A stretch of DNA of 32,761 nt from positions 1 through 32,761 of the forward strand of contig JASFQI010000009.1 of assembly GCA_050115555.1 (NCBI GenBank). Direction: 5' to 3'. The translations under genes were made by a program, and so were the position numbers. The notes under the pieces were generated by a model that made no database searches, had not been told where the DNA came from, and worked only from the letters and a program-made list of their open reading frames with translations. Of this stretch, positions 1 through 7,014 are shown one piece after another; position 1 is the first letter of the stretch, and each line of letters opens with the position of its first letter. This DNA comes from JASFQI01 sp050115555 (lineage in GTDB: Bacteria > Desulfobacterota > DSM-4660 > Desulfatiglandales > HGW-15).

Positions 1-45
1 GGTGTGGGTAAAGGGTGGGATTTGACTTCTCTGTGCCTGGGTCCA

Positions 46-61
46 CGGCACGATTCTTGCC
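46..61 (+). promoter_or_regulatory. Possible sigma54 (-24/-12) promoter upstream of cheR
   Basis: The sequence CGGCACGATTCTTGCC matches the sigma54 consensus TGGCACG-N4-TTGCW except at its first and last bases, and the GG and GC dinucleotides have the correct 10-nt separation. Transcription would start near position 72, leaving a leader of about 180 nt before cheR. The long leader and the two mismatches make this weaker than the three sigma54 sites on the other strand. Apart from this site I see nothing in 1-253. Confidence 0.4.
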
Positions 62-253
62 TCTATCATACGATCGATGGAGCCTTTCCTGCGTGCCTCC
101 GGCCTCCCATGGAAGTCGAGGGGTGCTCAAGTGTAAAGGGATGACCGGATCCGTCTCACGGGTAAGGTTGGTGTACGAAAAGCGTCTCGACCGTCAAGGA
201 TGTGATGAGGTCGCGGCTGAAAAAGCGATGCAGTGCGGAGGGGAATGACGTTG

Positions 254-1084
254 ATGCAAGTGGAATTGACTGACCGGGATTACCGGAATTTCAGTGACCT
301 GATTTATGAGAAGTCGGGAATCAACCTTCATCAGGGCAAGCGGGAGTTGCTCAAAGCAAGGCTTGCCAAGGTGCTGAGGCAATCCGACTTCACATCGGTG
401 AGGGAGTACTATGATTTCCTGACGAAAGACGCGACCGGCGATGCGTTCATCCCCCTCCTCGATGTCATCTCAACGAATTTGACGTCCTTTTTTCGGGAGA
501 CCAAGCATTTCGATTTTCTTTCCGAGGTCGTTGTGAACGAGCTTTTCGGAACCTCCGGAAAGAGCAGGTCCGGGGAGATCCGTGTGTGGTGCGCGGGGTG
601 CTCCAGTGGAGAGGAAGCCTACTCCATTGCCATGACCCTGCTGGAGGCCCTGCCGGAATCCCGACACAATGACATTCGGATCCTGGCAACGGACATCTCT
701 ACGCGTATGCTCATGGCCGCCGAGCGAGGCATTTACGAGGCGGCCCGGGTGGAGAAGGTCCCCTTGCCGATACGTCGACAGTTTTTTCAAAAGGGGGTCA
801 ACCGGTGGGCAGGATGCTATCGAGTCAAGTCGCACGTAAAAAAACATGTGCACTTTCAACGATTGAATTTTATCGAACCTTTTCCTTTTAGTACTTCATT
901 TGATATCATATTTTGTAGAAATGTAATGATTTACTTTGATAAAAAAACACAGGAAGATCTTGTCAATCGTTTTTATGACGTGATTTCAACTTCAGGATAT
1001 GTGTTTATCGGGCACTCGGAGAGCCTGACCGGGGTGCAGCACCGTTTCCGCTATATCCGGCCGAGTGTCTACCGGAAGGGTTGA
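254..1084 (+). CDS. cheR: CheR chemotaxis protein glutamate methyltransferase
   Basis: A 276-residue SAM-dependent methyltransferase that methylates glutamates of chemoreceptors in the cytoplasm for adaptation. The N-terminal helical CheR domain covers about residues 1-80 and contains the family signature TSFFRE. The catalytic domain follows, with the SAM-binding stretch VWCAGCSSGEEAYS, then FDIIFCRNVMIYFD and IGHSES. Length is normal. I chose ATG 254 because GGAGGGG at 237-243 lies 10 nt upstream; GTG 233 and ATG 245 are in frame but badly placed relative to it. No other che gene is visible, and the gene converges on the sigma54 activator gene. Positions about 835-1010 are far more AT-rich than the rest of the gene. 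Confidence 0.95.
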   Translation: MQVELTDRDYRNFSDLIYEKSGINLHQGKRELLKARLAKVLRQSDFTSVREYYDFLTKDATGDAFIPLLDVISTNLTSFFRETKHFDFLSEVVVNELFGTSGKSRSGEIRVWCAGCSSGEEAYSIAMTLLEALPESRHNDIRILATDISTRMLMAAERGIYEAARVEKVPLPIRRQFFQKGVNRWAGCYRVKSHVKKHVHFQRLNFIEPFPFSTSFDIIFCRNVMIYFDKKTQEDLVNRFYDVISTSGYVFIGHSESLTGVQHRFRYIRPSVYRKG

Positions 1085-1092
1085 TGTTCGGT

Positions 1093-1304
1093 AGCCATTT
1101 CCGGATGGAAACGAGCTCGTGCCCGTCCAGAAATCAAGCTCAAGGCACTAGCGAGTTTCCAATTCAGAAATGAGATATTTTTCGTAAGATCAAGGAAATC
1201 AATGGATTCCGCGGAGATGTACATATAGTACTTCGCACAAGGAATCCCGAAGATTGACGCCGAGATTGCGGAAAATAGCCATTTTTGGATGGAAACTAGC
1301 TCGC
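1093..1304. repeat. REP/MITE-like element: three copies of a ~28-bp repeat
   Basis: Copy 1 is 1093-1119 and copy 3 is 1277-1303, in direct orientation with 3 mismatches in 27. Copy 2 is inverted at 1144-1172, and its reverse complement aligns with copy 1 extended to 1122 (CATTT...GGAAAC...GTGCC). Copies 1 and 2 can therefore fold into a hairpin with a loop of about 20 nt, which could end cheR transcription. Between copies 2 and 3 lies AT-rich sequence with GTAC-ATATA-GTAC at 1219-1231, flanked by GGATTCC (1204-1210) and GGAATCC (1240-1246). The structure resembles bacterial intergenic dispersed repeats. Copy 3 overlaps the end of the activator gene. No transposase is present. Confidence 0.6.
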
Positions 1305-2687
1305 CATGCGGTCCTTTTCGATCCCCTGCTTTTTGATTTTTTCCACAAGGGTCGTGCGGTTCATCTTGAGCAGCTTGGCTGCACGGTTCTTCACCCACCC
1401 TGATTTTTCCAGGGCATGCAGGATGAGCTGCCGCTCGTAATCGTTCACCGCATTGCTCAGGCTCAACCCCTCCTCAGGGATGAATCCCTCCTCATCCATG
1501 TCCAGGACGTGCCTTTTGGCGATTTTTTCCGGCAGGTCCTCCATTCGAATGCGATCCCCCTCGCTCAGAATCACCATGCGCTCGATGATATTTTCCAGCT
1601 CCCTCACATTCCCCGGCCAGTCGTAGTTGGTCAGGGCCTTCATGGCATCCTTGGTGATGCTCATGGCCTTCTTTCTCTTGCTTTTGGCCATGTTTTCAAG
1701 GAAGTGGTGGGCGAGCAGGGGAATATCCGATCGGCGTTCCCGCAAGGGGGGCAGGTAGATGGGGATGACCTTGAGGCGGTAGTAGAGATCCTCCCGAAAC
1801 GATCCGTCCTCCACCAGCTTGTCGGGATCCTTGTTTGTGGCGGCGATGATTCGGACATCGCACTTGATGGTCTTTGTTCCCCCCAGGCGTTCGAATTCCT
1901 GCTCCTGGAGGATGCGAAGGAGTTTGACCTGGAGGTGAGGGCTCATTTCGGCGACCTCGTCCAGGAAGATCGTTCCGCCGCTCGCCATCTCGAATCTTCC
2001 GATTCGCGTGCGGATGGCGTTGGTGAATGCGCCTTTCTCATGGCCGAAAAGCTCGCTTTCCAGGAGTTCCTCGGGAATCGCCCCGCAGTTCACCGGAATC
2101 AAGGGCTTGTCTTTTCGCATGCTGTGGTAGTGAACGGCCCGGGCTACGAGTTCCTTGCCCGTTCCGGACTCCCCCAGGATCAAAACGGTGCTGTCCGTAT
2201 CGGCCACCTTTTCGATGATGCGGAAGACCTTGTTCATCGGGAGGCTGTCCCCGATGAAGTTCTCGAACTTGTACTTTTTCTTGAGCTGCTTTTTCAGGGC
2301 CAGGTTTTCGCGTTTGAGGTCGCGGAACTCCAGGGCCCGCTGCAGCACCATGAGGACCTCCTCCATTTTTGCGGGCTTGGCCAGGTAGTCGGCGGCTCCC
2401 AGCTTCATCGCATCCACGGCATTCCGAATGGTGGCATATCCGGTGAGGATGATGCCCACGGTGTCGGAGTGGTGGTCGACCATGTGCTGGAGGAGGGTCA
2501 TCCCGTCCATCTTCGGCATGTTCAGGTCGATGAGGGCGACATCGAAGTAATCGCGATCCAGCATCTCCAGGGCGATTTCACCATTTTTTGCCGTTTCTAC
2601 GGCGTATCCTTCCTTGGAGAGGAACTCCTCGAAGCGCTCCAGGATTTTCGGATCGTCATCAACGACGAGGATCTTCGTTTCTGCCAT
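1296..2687 (-). CDS. Sigma54-dependent response regulator, FlrC/NtrC-type
   Basis: A 463-residue bacterial enhancer-binding protein with three domains. The receiver (about 1-120) has the acidic pocket D10-D11, phosphoacceptor D54 and K104. The AAA+ sigma54-interaction domain (about 145-370) has Walker A GESGTGKE at 172-179 and Walker B GGTIFLDEV. A C-terminal Fis-type helix-turn-helix contains NRAAKLLKMNRTTL. The sigma54-contact loop reads GAFTNA (219-224) rather than GAFTGA. ATG 2687 is chosen because the receiver begins there (MAETKILVVDDD) and AAGGA precedes it; upstream in-frame codons do not resemble a domain. Flagellar context suggests an FlrC/FlgR role, but no partner histidine kinase is visible. 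The last residues and stop lie in the repeat element. Confidence 0.9.
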   Translation of the reverse strand: MAETKILVVDDDPKILERFEEFLSKEGYAVETAKNGEIALEMLDRDYFDVALIDLNMPKMDGMTLLQHMVDHHSDTVGIILTGYATIRNAVDAMKLGAADYLAKPAKMEEVLMVLQRALEFRDLKRENLALKKQLKKKYKFENFIGDSLPMNKVFRIIEKVADTDSTVLILGESGTGKELVARAVHYHSMRKDKPLIPVNCGAIPEELLESELFGHEKGAFTNAIRTRIGRFEMASGGTIFLDEVAEMSPHLQVKLLRILQEQEFERLGGTKTIKCDVRIIAATNKDPDKLVEDGSFREDLYYRLKVIPIYLPPLRERRSDIPLLAHHFLENMAKSKRKKAMSITKDAMKALTNYDWPGNVRELENIIERMVILSEGDRIRMEDLPEKIAKRHVLDMDEEGFIPEEGLSLSNAVNDYERQLILHALEKSGWVKNRAAKLLKMNRTTLVEKIKKQGIEKDRMAS

Positions 2688-2772
2688 GAAATCCTTACAC
2701 CTCCACACCACGGCCCCCCTGCCGGGTCCGGCGGGAAGCCAAAATATTGGCCGCTTGTTGCAGTATGCCAAA

Positions 2773-2800
2773 ATTCTAACAGGTGATCCGAAAAATTCAA
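2773..2800 (-). promoter_or_regulatory. Possible sigma70-type promoter for the sigma54 activator
   Basis: On the minus strand TTGAAT (2795-2800) and TAGAAT (2773-2778) are separated by 16 nt, about 85 nt upstream of the activator start at 2687. This would make the regulator a separately transcribed early gene. A nearby sigma54-like string (2759-2770) has the wrong spacing. Matches are moderate only. Confidence 0.35.
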
Positions 2801-2872
2801 TCTTTTTTGTGTGAAAAACGTCAATGCCTTGGCAAAAAGAAAACGCTCGGGGCACGGGTGGGTAGGTCTTCA

Positions 2873-2903
2873 CCACCGGCTCGATAGGGGAGCGGTCCGG
2901 TGG
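2873..2903 (-). terminator. Hairpin between fliW and the activator gene
   Basis: CCACCGG (2873-2879) and CCGGTGG (2897-2903) form a 7-bp stem with a 17-nt loop, 28 nt downstream of the fliW stop. There is no T-run, so it is only a candidate transcript end for the flgN-fliW operon. Confidence 0.25.
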
Positions 2904-2930
2904 CTTGCAGGTGTGATGAAATGGAGGGGA

Positions 2931-3362
2931 TTACTCGTGGAGCACAGGGTGTCGCGTGCTGTATCCGGAGTGGACCAGAATGACCTGCTTTCCTGTTCGG
3001 GCTTGAACATCGATGACCAGCGGGCCCTGAAGATTGACCGTCATTTTTCGAGGTTCCCCCTGCGGAATGTTCACAATGGTCAAAAGGAGGGGCTTGTCCA
3101 CGTTTTTCTCCCATACCCTGCCGCGGTCCTGGTCCGGTGCGTCCTGAAGGTAGTCGTGCACGATGAGGAAAGGGTCGGTCACCACAAAAGCGAGATCCGG
3201 CGTGTCAATGGACTGGAGCCACATGAAGGGGGAGCCGGGCTTGTGTTCCATGAGCGCGAACTGCTTCTGGTCCGGAAAGCCCGGCAATCCTTGAGGAAAG
3301 TGGATAACGCGGTCTTCTTCGATGTCCATGTCTCCAAACCTGGTTGTTTTTACGGATTCCAT
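2931..3362 (-). CDS. fliW: FliW flagellar assembly factor (CsrA antagonist)
   Basis: A 143-residue cytoplasmic protein of the FliW family. The N-terminal signature (FGDMDIEEDRVIHFPQGLPGF) and the stretch VVTDPFLIVHDY are typical, and length is normal. In Bacillus and Campylobacter, FliW binds flagellin and CsrA in a partner switch, so flagellin translation is released once flagellin is secreted. Here it follows csrA with only 6 nt between the csrA stop and the fliW start, in line with that partnership. No flagellin gene is in the window. It is the last gene of the flgN-flgK-flgL-csrA-fliW operon. Confidence 0.95.
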   Translation of the reverse strand: MESVKTTRFGDMDIEEDRVIHFPQGLPGFPDQKQFALMEHKPGSPFMWLQSIDTPDLAFVVTDPFLIVHDYLQDAPDQDRGRVWEKNVDKPLLLTIVNIPQGEPRKMTVNLQGPLVIDVQARTGKQVILVHSGYSTRHPVLHE

Positions 3363-3368
3363 AATCGG

Positions 3369-3614
3369 CTACTTTGATTTTTGCCGCATTCCAGCGGGAA
3401 GCAAGTCCTTGATGCGGTCCAGGTCCCCGCGAGCCCGTGAAGCCTCCCGGTTTTCCTGAACAATGCTTTCGTACACCTCGGTTCGATTCACCGGGGTCTC
3501 CTTTGGTGCATCGATTCCCAGTCGAACCTGCCCCCCGCGGATTTCAAGGACCGTCACGCGGATGTGGTGGCCGATGGTGATGCTTTCATTCGTTTTGCGG
3601 GTCAGTACGAGCAC
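3369..3614 (-). CDS. csrA: CsrA translational regulator
   Basis: An 81-residue RNA-binding dimer that represses or stabilises target mRNAs by binding GGA motifs. The core MLVLTRKTNESI, then VRLGIDAPKETPV and NRTEVYE, is complete. The C-terminal tail is longer than in the ~61-residue E. coli protein, as in many FliW-linked CsrA proteins. The start is GTG at 3614, supported by AAGGAGGG 6 nt upstream. It lies between flgL and fliW in one operon. A hairpin with GGA in its loop lies upstream (3654-3679), and the ribosome-binding site also carries GGA, so autoregulation is plausible. Confidence 0.96.
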   Translation of the reverse strand: MLVLTRKTNESITIGHHIRVTVLEIRGGQVRLGIDAPKETPVNRTEVYESIVQENREASRARGDLDRIKDLLPAGMRQKSK

Positions 3615-3653
3615 TGGTACCCTCCTTGGCGCCAGGACAAGGGTGCGCTGTTT

Positions 3654-3679
3654 GAGGGGCCTTTTCCGCGTGGCCCCTC
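3654..3679 (-). promoter_or_regulatory. Intercistronic hairpin with GGA loop, flgL-csrA
   Basis: An 8-bp stem (GAGGGGCC with GGCCCCTC) closes the 10-nt loop ACGCGGAAAA in the transcript, just after the flgL stop and about 40 nt before csrA. GGA in a hairpin loop is the hallmark of CsrA-binding sites. It lacks a T-run, so it is not a convincing terminator. CsrA binding is inferred. Confidence 0.4.
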
Positions 3680-3682
3680 CTT

Positions 3683-4645
3683 CTAGAGATAGTCGACAAG
3701 ACTCAAATGCATGACCTTGGAGGCGCTTGCCAAAGCGGCCTGGTAAGCGGTTTGCTTGGCAGTGAGGTCCGTGATCGCCTCGGCCATGTCTGCGTCTTCG
3801 AGGTCGGACTTTCGTTCCTCGTAGGTCAGTTCAAGATCCTGGATGATGTTCTCCTTGGTCTCCAGTCGAAGGCTCTTCGCTCCGGAATCGGAGACCAGGG
3901 AGCGGATTCGATCCATTTGATCGTTCAGTTCGTCCATCGTGGTCTGAATACCGTCCACGTCATTGTTTTCCAGGTGTCCTTTGAGGTCTATGAGGGTCTT
4001 GAAAATGTTGTTCGTGCCTTCATCGGGGTCCCCCCAATTGTCTGTGAGAGGATCCCCGTCTGCAGTAAGATCATTTCCCCATGCGCCGAAAATGTCTGTT
4101 CCCACGCGGCCTACGGCTACATTCATGTCTTTGGCGATCTGGACCTGAAAGGCCGTGTCGTTGCCCTGGTAGATGACCGCCTCGTTTCCGCCGTCATCGG
4201 TCCCAAGGACATAGGGAGCCGTATCCGTCTTGGTACCCGAGAAGATGTACCGGCCGTCCACCTGGGTGTTGGCCAGGGAGAGCACCTGCTGCAAGGTGCC
4301 TTCCACCACCACAGCGGCATCCGAGCGCTCCGTTGCGGTCTGCGTGGCATTGGCCATCTCAATACACAGGGTCTTGGTCTCGGACAGAAGATCCTCCACA
4401 TCGCTCAGGGCGGTCTCTCCCATGGTGAGCCACGAGTTGCCCATATTGATATTCCGCTCCAGCTGCCCGATGTACTCGAGCGAGGAACGAAGGTTGATCA
4501 CGCTCACGAGCCCTACCGGATCATCGGACAGACGGTTGATTCGCTTGCCTGAGCTGACCACCTGATTGGCGCAAAGCATTTCATCCGACACCTTCGTAAG
4601 GTTGTAGGTGATGGATTCGTACATGGATTGATTGGAAACTCTCAT
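3683..4645 (-). CDS. flgL: FlgL hook-filament junction protein (HAP3)
   Basis: A 320-residue flagellin-like axial protein exported through the flagellar type III apparatus; it links FlgK to the filament. The N-terminus (MRVSNQSMYESITYNL) and the following INRLSDDPVG are typical of FlgL, and the C-terminal helix ending in SLVDYL matches the D0 segment of the flagellin family. The middle (residues about 130-230) is the variable region. Start ATG 4645 has GGAGG about 8 nt upstream. Eleven nucleotides separate it from flgK, and csrA follows. Confidence 0.95.
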   Translation of the reverse strand: MRVSNQSMYESITYNLTKVSDEMLCANQVVSSGKRINRLSDDPVGLVSVINLRSSLEYIGQLERNINMGNSWLTMGETALSDVEDLLSETKTLCIEMANATQTATERSDAAVVVEGTLQQVLSLANTQVDGRYIFSGTKTDTAPYVLGTDDGGNEAVIYQGNDTAFQVQIAKDMNVAVGRVGTDIFGAWGNDLTADGDPLTDNWGDPDEGTNNIFKTLIDLKGHLENNDVDGIQTTMDELNDQMDRIRSLVSDSGAKSLRLETKENIIQDLELTYEERKSDLEDADMAEAITDLTAKQTAYQAALASASKVMHLSLVDYL

Positions 4646-4656
4646 GAAATTTCCTC

Positions 4657-6414
4657 CTAACGCGTTTCGAGCAGGGTCTGGAGCATCTCGTCGGCCGTCG
4701 AGACCAGCTTGGCTGCGGCCGAATAGGCGTGTTGGAATTTGATGAGGTTCGTCATCTCCTCATCCAGAGAAACCGCGGAGAGGTTGTCCCGCTCTTCCGT
4801 CAGCTGGTTGACGACCACCTCGGCATACCCCTGCTCGCGCTGCACGCTCTCACTCTTAATGCCGACGGATCCGACCAGGTAGGTGAAATACCCCTGAAAC
4901 GTATCCGCCGGGTTGGATGCCACGGTGTCGGGGTCGTCGTACGTGTAGCGGTTCATCGCGACGGTCTGATCCCTCAACGAGGCGATATTCAGGGCGTTTG
5001 CGTTGTCGCCCACGGCGATTTCGCCGGACGTGCTGTCCACGCAGCCGGCAGTGATGTACTCGTTGTGGCTGTTCAGGGTTTCGTTCATGGCGATGTTCTG
5101 GGCATTTTTTCCATCAAAGAATGTGTTGATTCCAAGGGCGGCGAGGACCCCCGACGAGTCTTCGGAGAAAGCGAACGTGCGACCGTTGGCCCCGCTGATG
5201 GTGAGCTGGCCGGTATCGATGTCGACGCTCGCCGTGATGTTCCCGCCATCGAGTCCGTTCAGGGCGTCCCGGATGTCGTTGAGGCGGTCCGTCGCCGGGT
5301 CGACCGTGACGACCAGGGATCCCCCGGGCCCTCCAAGATCGACCACATCACCGTTTGCATCGTAGACCCAGAAGGAGAACTGCCCGGATGTCAAGGAGTC
5401 CTGAAAGTCCAGCCCGGAGCTGTCCAGAGCCGCTGCCGGGTCGTCTGCCCCATACGTCCCGGTCACGGAGGTCATCCCCTCCAGCCCCACTCCCTGGCTG
5501 TGTACCTTGTTCACTTCCCAGATCACGTTCTTAGCCAGTTCGTCGAGCTCATTCCGATACTTGGGCAGGTAAGCGTCCCTGACCTCGAGCCACCCGCCCA
5601 TCTTCCCGCCCGTGATGAAGTCCGTGATGGGGGTCTGGCCGGCGGAGCTCTCCCACATGACCTCGCCCTGCTCAAAGGATAACTCGTAGGAATCCGTCTT
5701 GCTGACCAGTGTGAATCCCCGGCCCGTAGTGACCGTCAGGTTCCCCTGCGTGTCCTCGAATACGTTGATGTCCAGGTATGTGGAAAGCTCGCGGATCCGC
5801 ATGTCCCGCTGGTCCCGCAGGTCGTTGGCGTTTCCGTTGACCTCCATGCTGATGATTTGCTCGTTGAGCTCAGCGATTTCCGAGGTGAGCTGATTGATTT
5901 TTTCCGCTCCGGCGTCCAGGGACAGGTTCAGCTCCGTTTCAAACTGGTCCAGGTTGTCGCGAATGTCCTGGAATGTCTGTGCCAGTTGGGTGCCTTTTTC
6001 GTAGAGGATGGTACGTTCCGCGGAGCCCGAAGGGTTGTTGGACAGATCCTGCCAGGCGCTCCAGAAGGCATCGAACTGGGAGCTGATGCTGTTCCCCGAG
6101 CTCTCGTCAAAGACCCCCTCTAAGACTTTGAGATACGTCTCCTGCTCGGACATGGCCGCCAGACCAGACTCCTCCTCCCGGAGCCGGGTTTCCACAAACG
6201 TATCCGTTTGCCTCTGAATTTCCTGCAGCCCCACCCCCGTGCCGAAGATGAACCCGGCATAAGGGGCCGGGAGATTCGCCTCGATGATCGAGGTCTGGCG
6301 GGAGTATCCCTCCGTGTTCACGTTGGCCACATTGTGGCTGATCACATCCATGGCATACTGCTGGGTGAGGAGAGCATTCTTGGCCGTGTTCAGAACGAGT
6401 CCGATGCCTGCCAT
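4657..6414 (-). CDS. flgK: FlgK hook-associated protein 1
   Basis: A 585-residue axial protein forming the first hook-filament junction layer. The N-terminal rod-type motif (NTAKNALLTQQYAMDVISHN, then VANVNTEGYSRQ) and the C-terminal stretch MTNLIKFQHAYSAAAKL, ending in LQTLLETR, are diagnostic. The central part contains an Asp/Gly-rich insert (about residues 320-440) corresponding to the variable outer domains, so it is somewhat longer than the ~547-residue enterobacterial protein. GGAGG lies 8 nt upstream of ATG 6414. It sits 3 nt after the flgN stop and 11 nt before flgL. Confidence 0.96.
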   Translation of the reverse strand: MAGIGLVLNTAKNALLTQQYAMDVISHNVANVNTEGYSRQTSIIEANLPAPYAGFIFGTGVGLQEIQRQTDTFVETRLREEESGLAAMSEQETYLKVLEGVFDESSGNSISSQFDAFWSAWQDLSNNPSGSAERTILYEKGTQLAQTFQDIRDNLDQFETELNLSLDAGAEKINQLTSEIAELNEQIISMEVNGNANDLRDQRDMRIRELSTYLDINVFEDTQGNLTVTTGRGFTLVSKTDSYELSFEQGEVMWESSAGQTPITDFITGGKMGGWLEVRDAYLPKYRNELDELAKNVIWEVNKVHSQGVGLEGMTSVTGTYGADDPAAALDSSGLDFQDSLTSGQFSFWVYDANGDVVDLGGPGGSLVVTVDPATDRLNDIRDALNGLDGGNITASVDIDTGQLTISGANGRTFAFSEDSSGVLAALGINTFFDGKNAQNIAMNETLNSHNEYITAGCVDSTSGEIAVGDNANALNIASLRDQTVAMNRYTYDDPDTVASNPADTFQGYFTYLVGSVGIKSESVQREQGYAEVVVNQLTEERDNLSAVSLDEEMTNLIKFQHAYSAAAKLVSTADEMLQTLLETR

Positions 6415-6417
6415 TTT

Positions 6418-6873
6418 CTACACCTCCCTACGGTAGATCGGGCCTCGACGTGGCCGTCTCTCTTCACCGTGTGGCCTGTAGGTCTCGGCATCCGAAGGAG
6501 TTCCCGCAAAAAGACTGATGAGCTTGTCGACAAAAGTGAGAGAGTCCTGAATGAATGCCGCATTCTCCCGGGCCCGCTCGCGAATTTCCTCTTTCAGCAG
6601 GTCGATTTTGCGATCTGCGCCGGTCTTCGCAGGGGCATCGATTCCGGCGCTTTCGGGGGCCGGTTCCGAGGGGGGCGTCTTCGTCCCTTCTTTCGTGGAG
6701 AGCGCCTCGATGGTTTGGAGGATGCCGTGCTTTTCCTCCACCACGGTCCAGAGGCCCGGAATGTCCAGGTCGATGAGGACCTGACGCTCCCGATCCAGAC
6801 AGTGGATCAGCTCTTCCAGAAGCACCGTCTGCCGCTCCTGAGGGCTTTCCAAGGATAGGCTGCTCGTTTCCAT
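6418..6873 (-). CDS. flgN: FlgN-like export chaperone for FlgK/FlgL
   Basis: A 151-residue, mostly helical, charged protein. Residues about 12-60 (LLEELIHCLDRERQVLIDLD) match the FlgN family pattern, and a second helical segment at about 95-125 could pair with it. FlgN chaperones hold FlgK and FlgL for export, and both genes follow directly. The middle is Pro/Ala-rich and the C-terminus (RPHGEERRPRRG) very basic. The start at 6873 has AGGAG about 8 nt upstream. FlgN sequences are weakly conserved, so position in the operon supports the call as much as sequence does. No flgM lies beside it. Confidence 0.82.
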   Translation of the reverse strand: METSSLSLESPQERQTVLLEELIHCLDRERQVLIDLDIPGLWTVVEEKHGILQTIEALSTKEGTKTPPSEPAPESAGIDAPAKTGADRKIDLLKEEIRERARENAAFIQDSLTFVDKLISLFAGTPSDAETYRPHGEERRPRRGPIYRREV

Positions 6874-6892
6874 GCGATTCTCCTCTTTGTGT

Positions 6893-6900
6893 TTATCGGC
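6893..6900 (-). promoter_or_regulatory. Sigma28 (FliA)-type -10 element before flgN
   Basis: The minus strand reads GCCGATAA, the exact consensus -10 of FliA promoters, 19 nt upstream of the flgN start. The expected upstream TAAA is poorly matched (TTGA at a 16-nt spacing). The leader would be only about 14 nt but keeps the Shine-Dalgarno sequence. A late-gene promoter is expected here, because flgN-flgK-flgL are classically FliA-dependent. A GAGTC-CT-GACTC dyad (6907-6918) lies in the spacer. I see no gene in the rest of 6874-7014. Confidence 0.45.
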
Positions 6901-7014
6901 TGATCCGAGTCCTGACTCAAATTTGACAGAGCCCCTAAAAGCTCATGATCAGAGATTTGTCCCTGCGATACCAATGGGTTGCATCGTAGCCGACAGCGGT
7001 CGAGCGGATTTTCG

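Noticed and set aside
15..248. 77-codon plus-strand frame before cheR
   Set aside because: No ribosome-binding site or conserved feature, and it overlaps the likely promoter and leader of cheR.
2759..2770. TGGCATACTGCA on the minus strand before the activator gene, resembling a sigma54 site
   Set aside because: The GG-to-GC spacing is 6 nt rather than the required 10.
1416..2786. 456-codon plus-strand frame opposite the sigma54 activator
   Set aside because: The opposite strand encodes a complete three-domain regulator; this frame is its antisense shadow.
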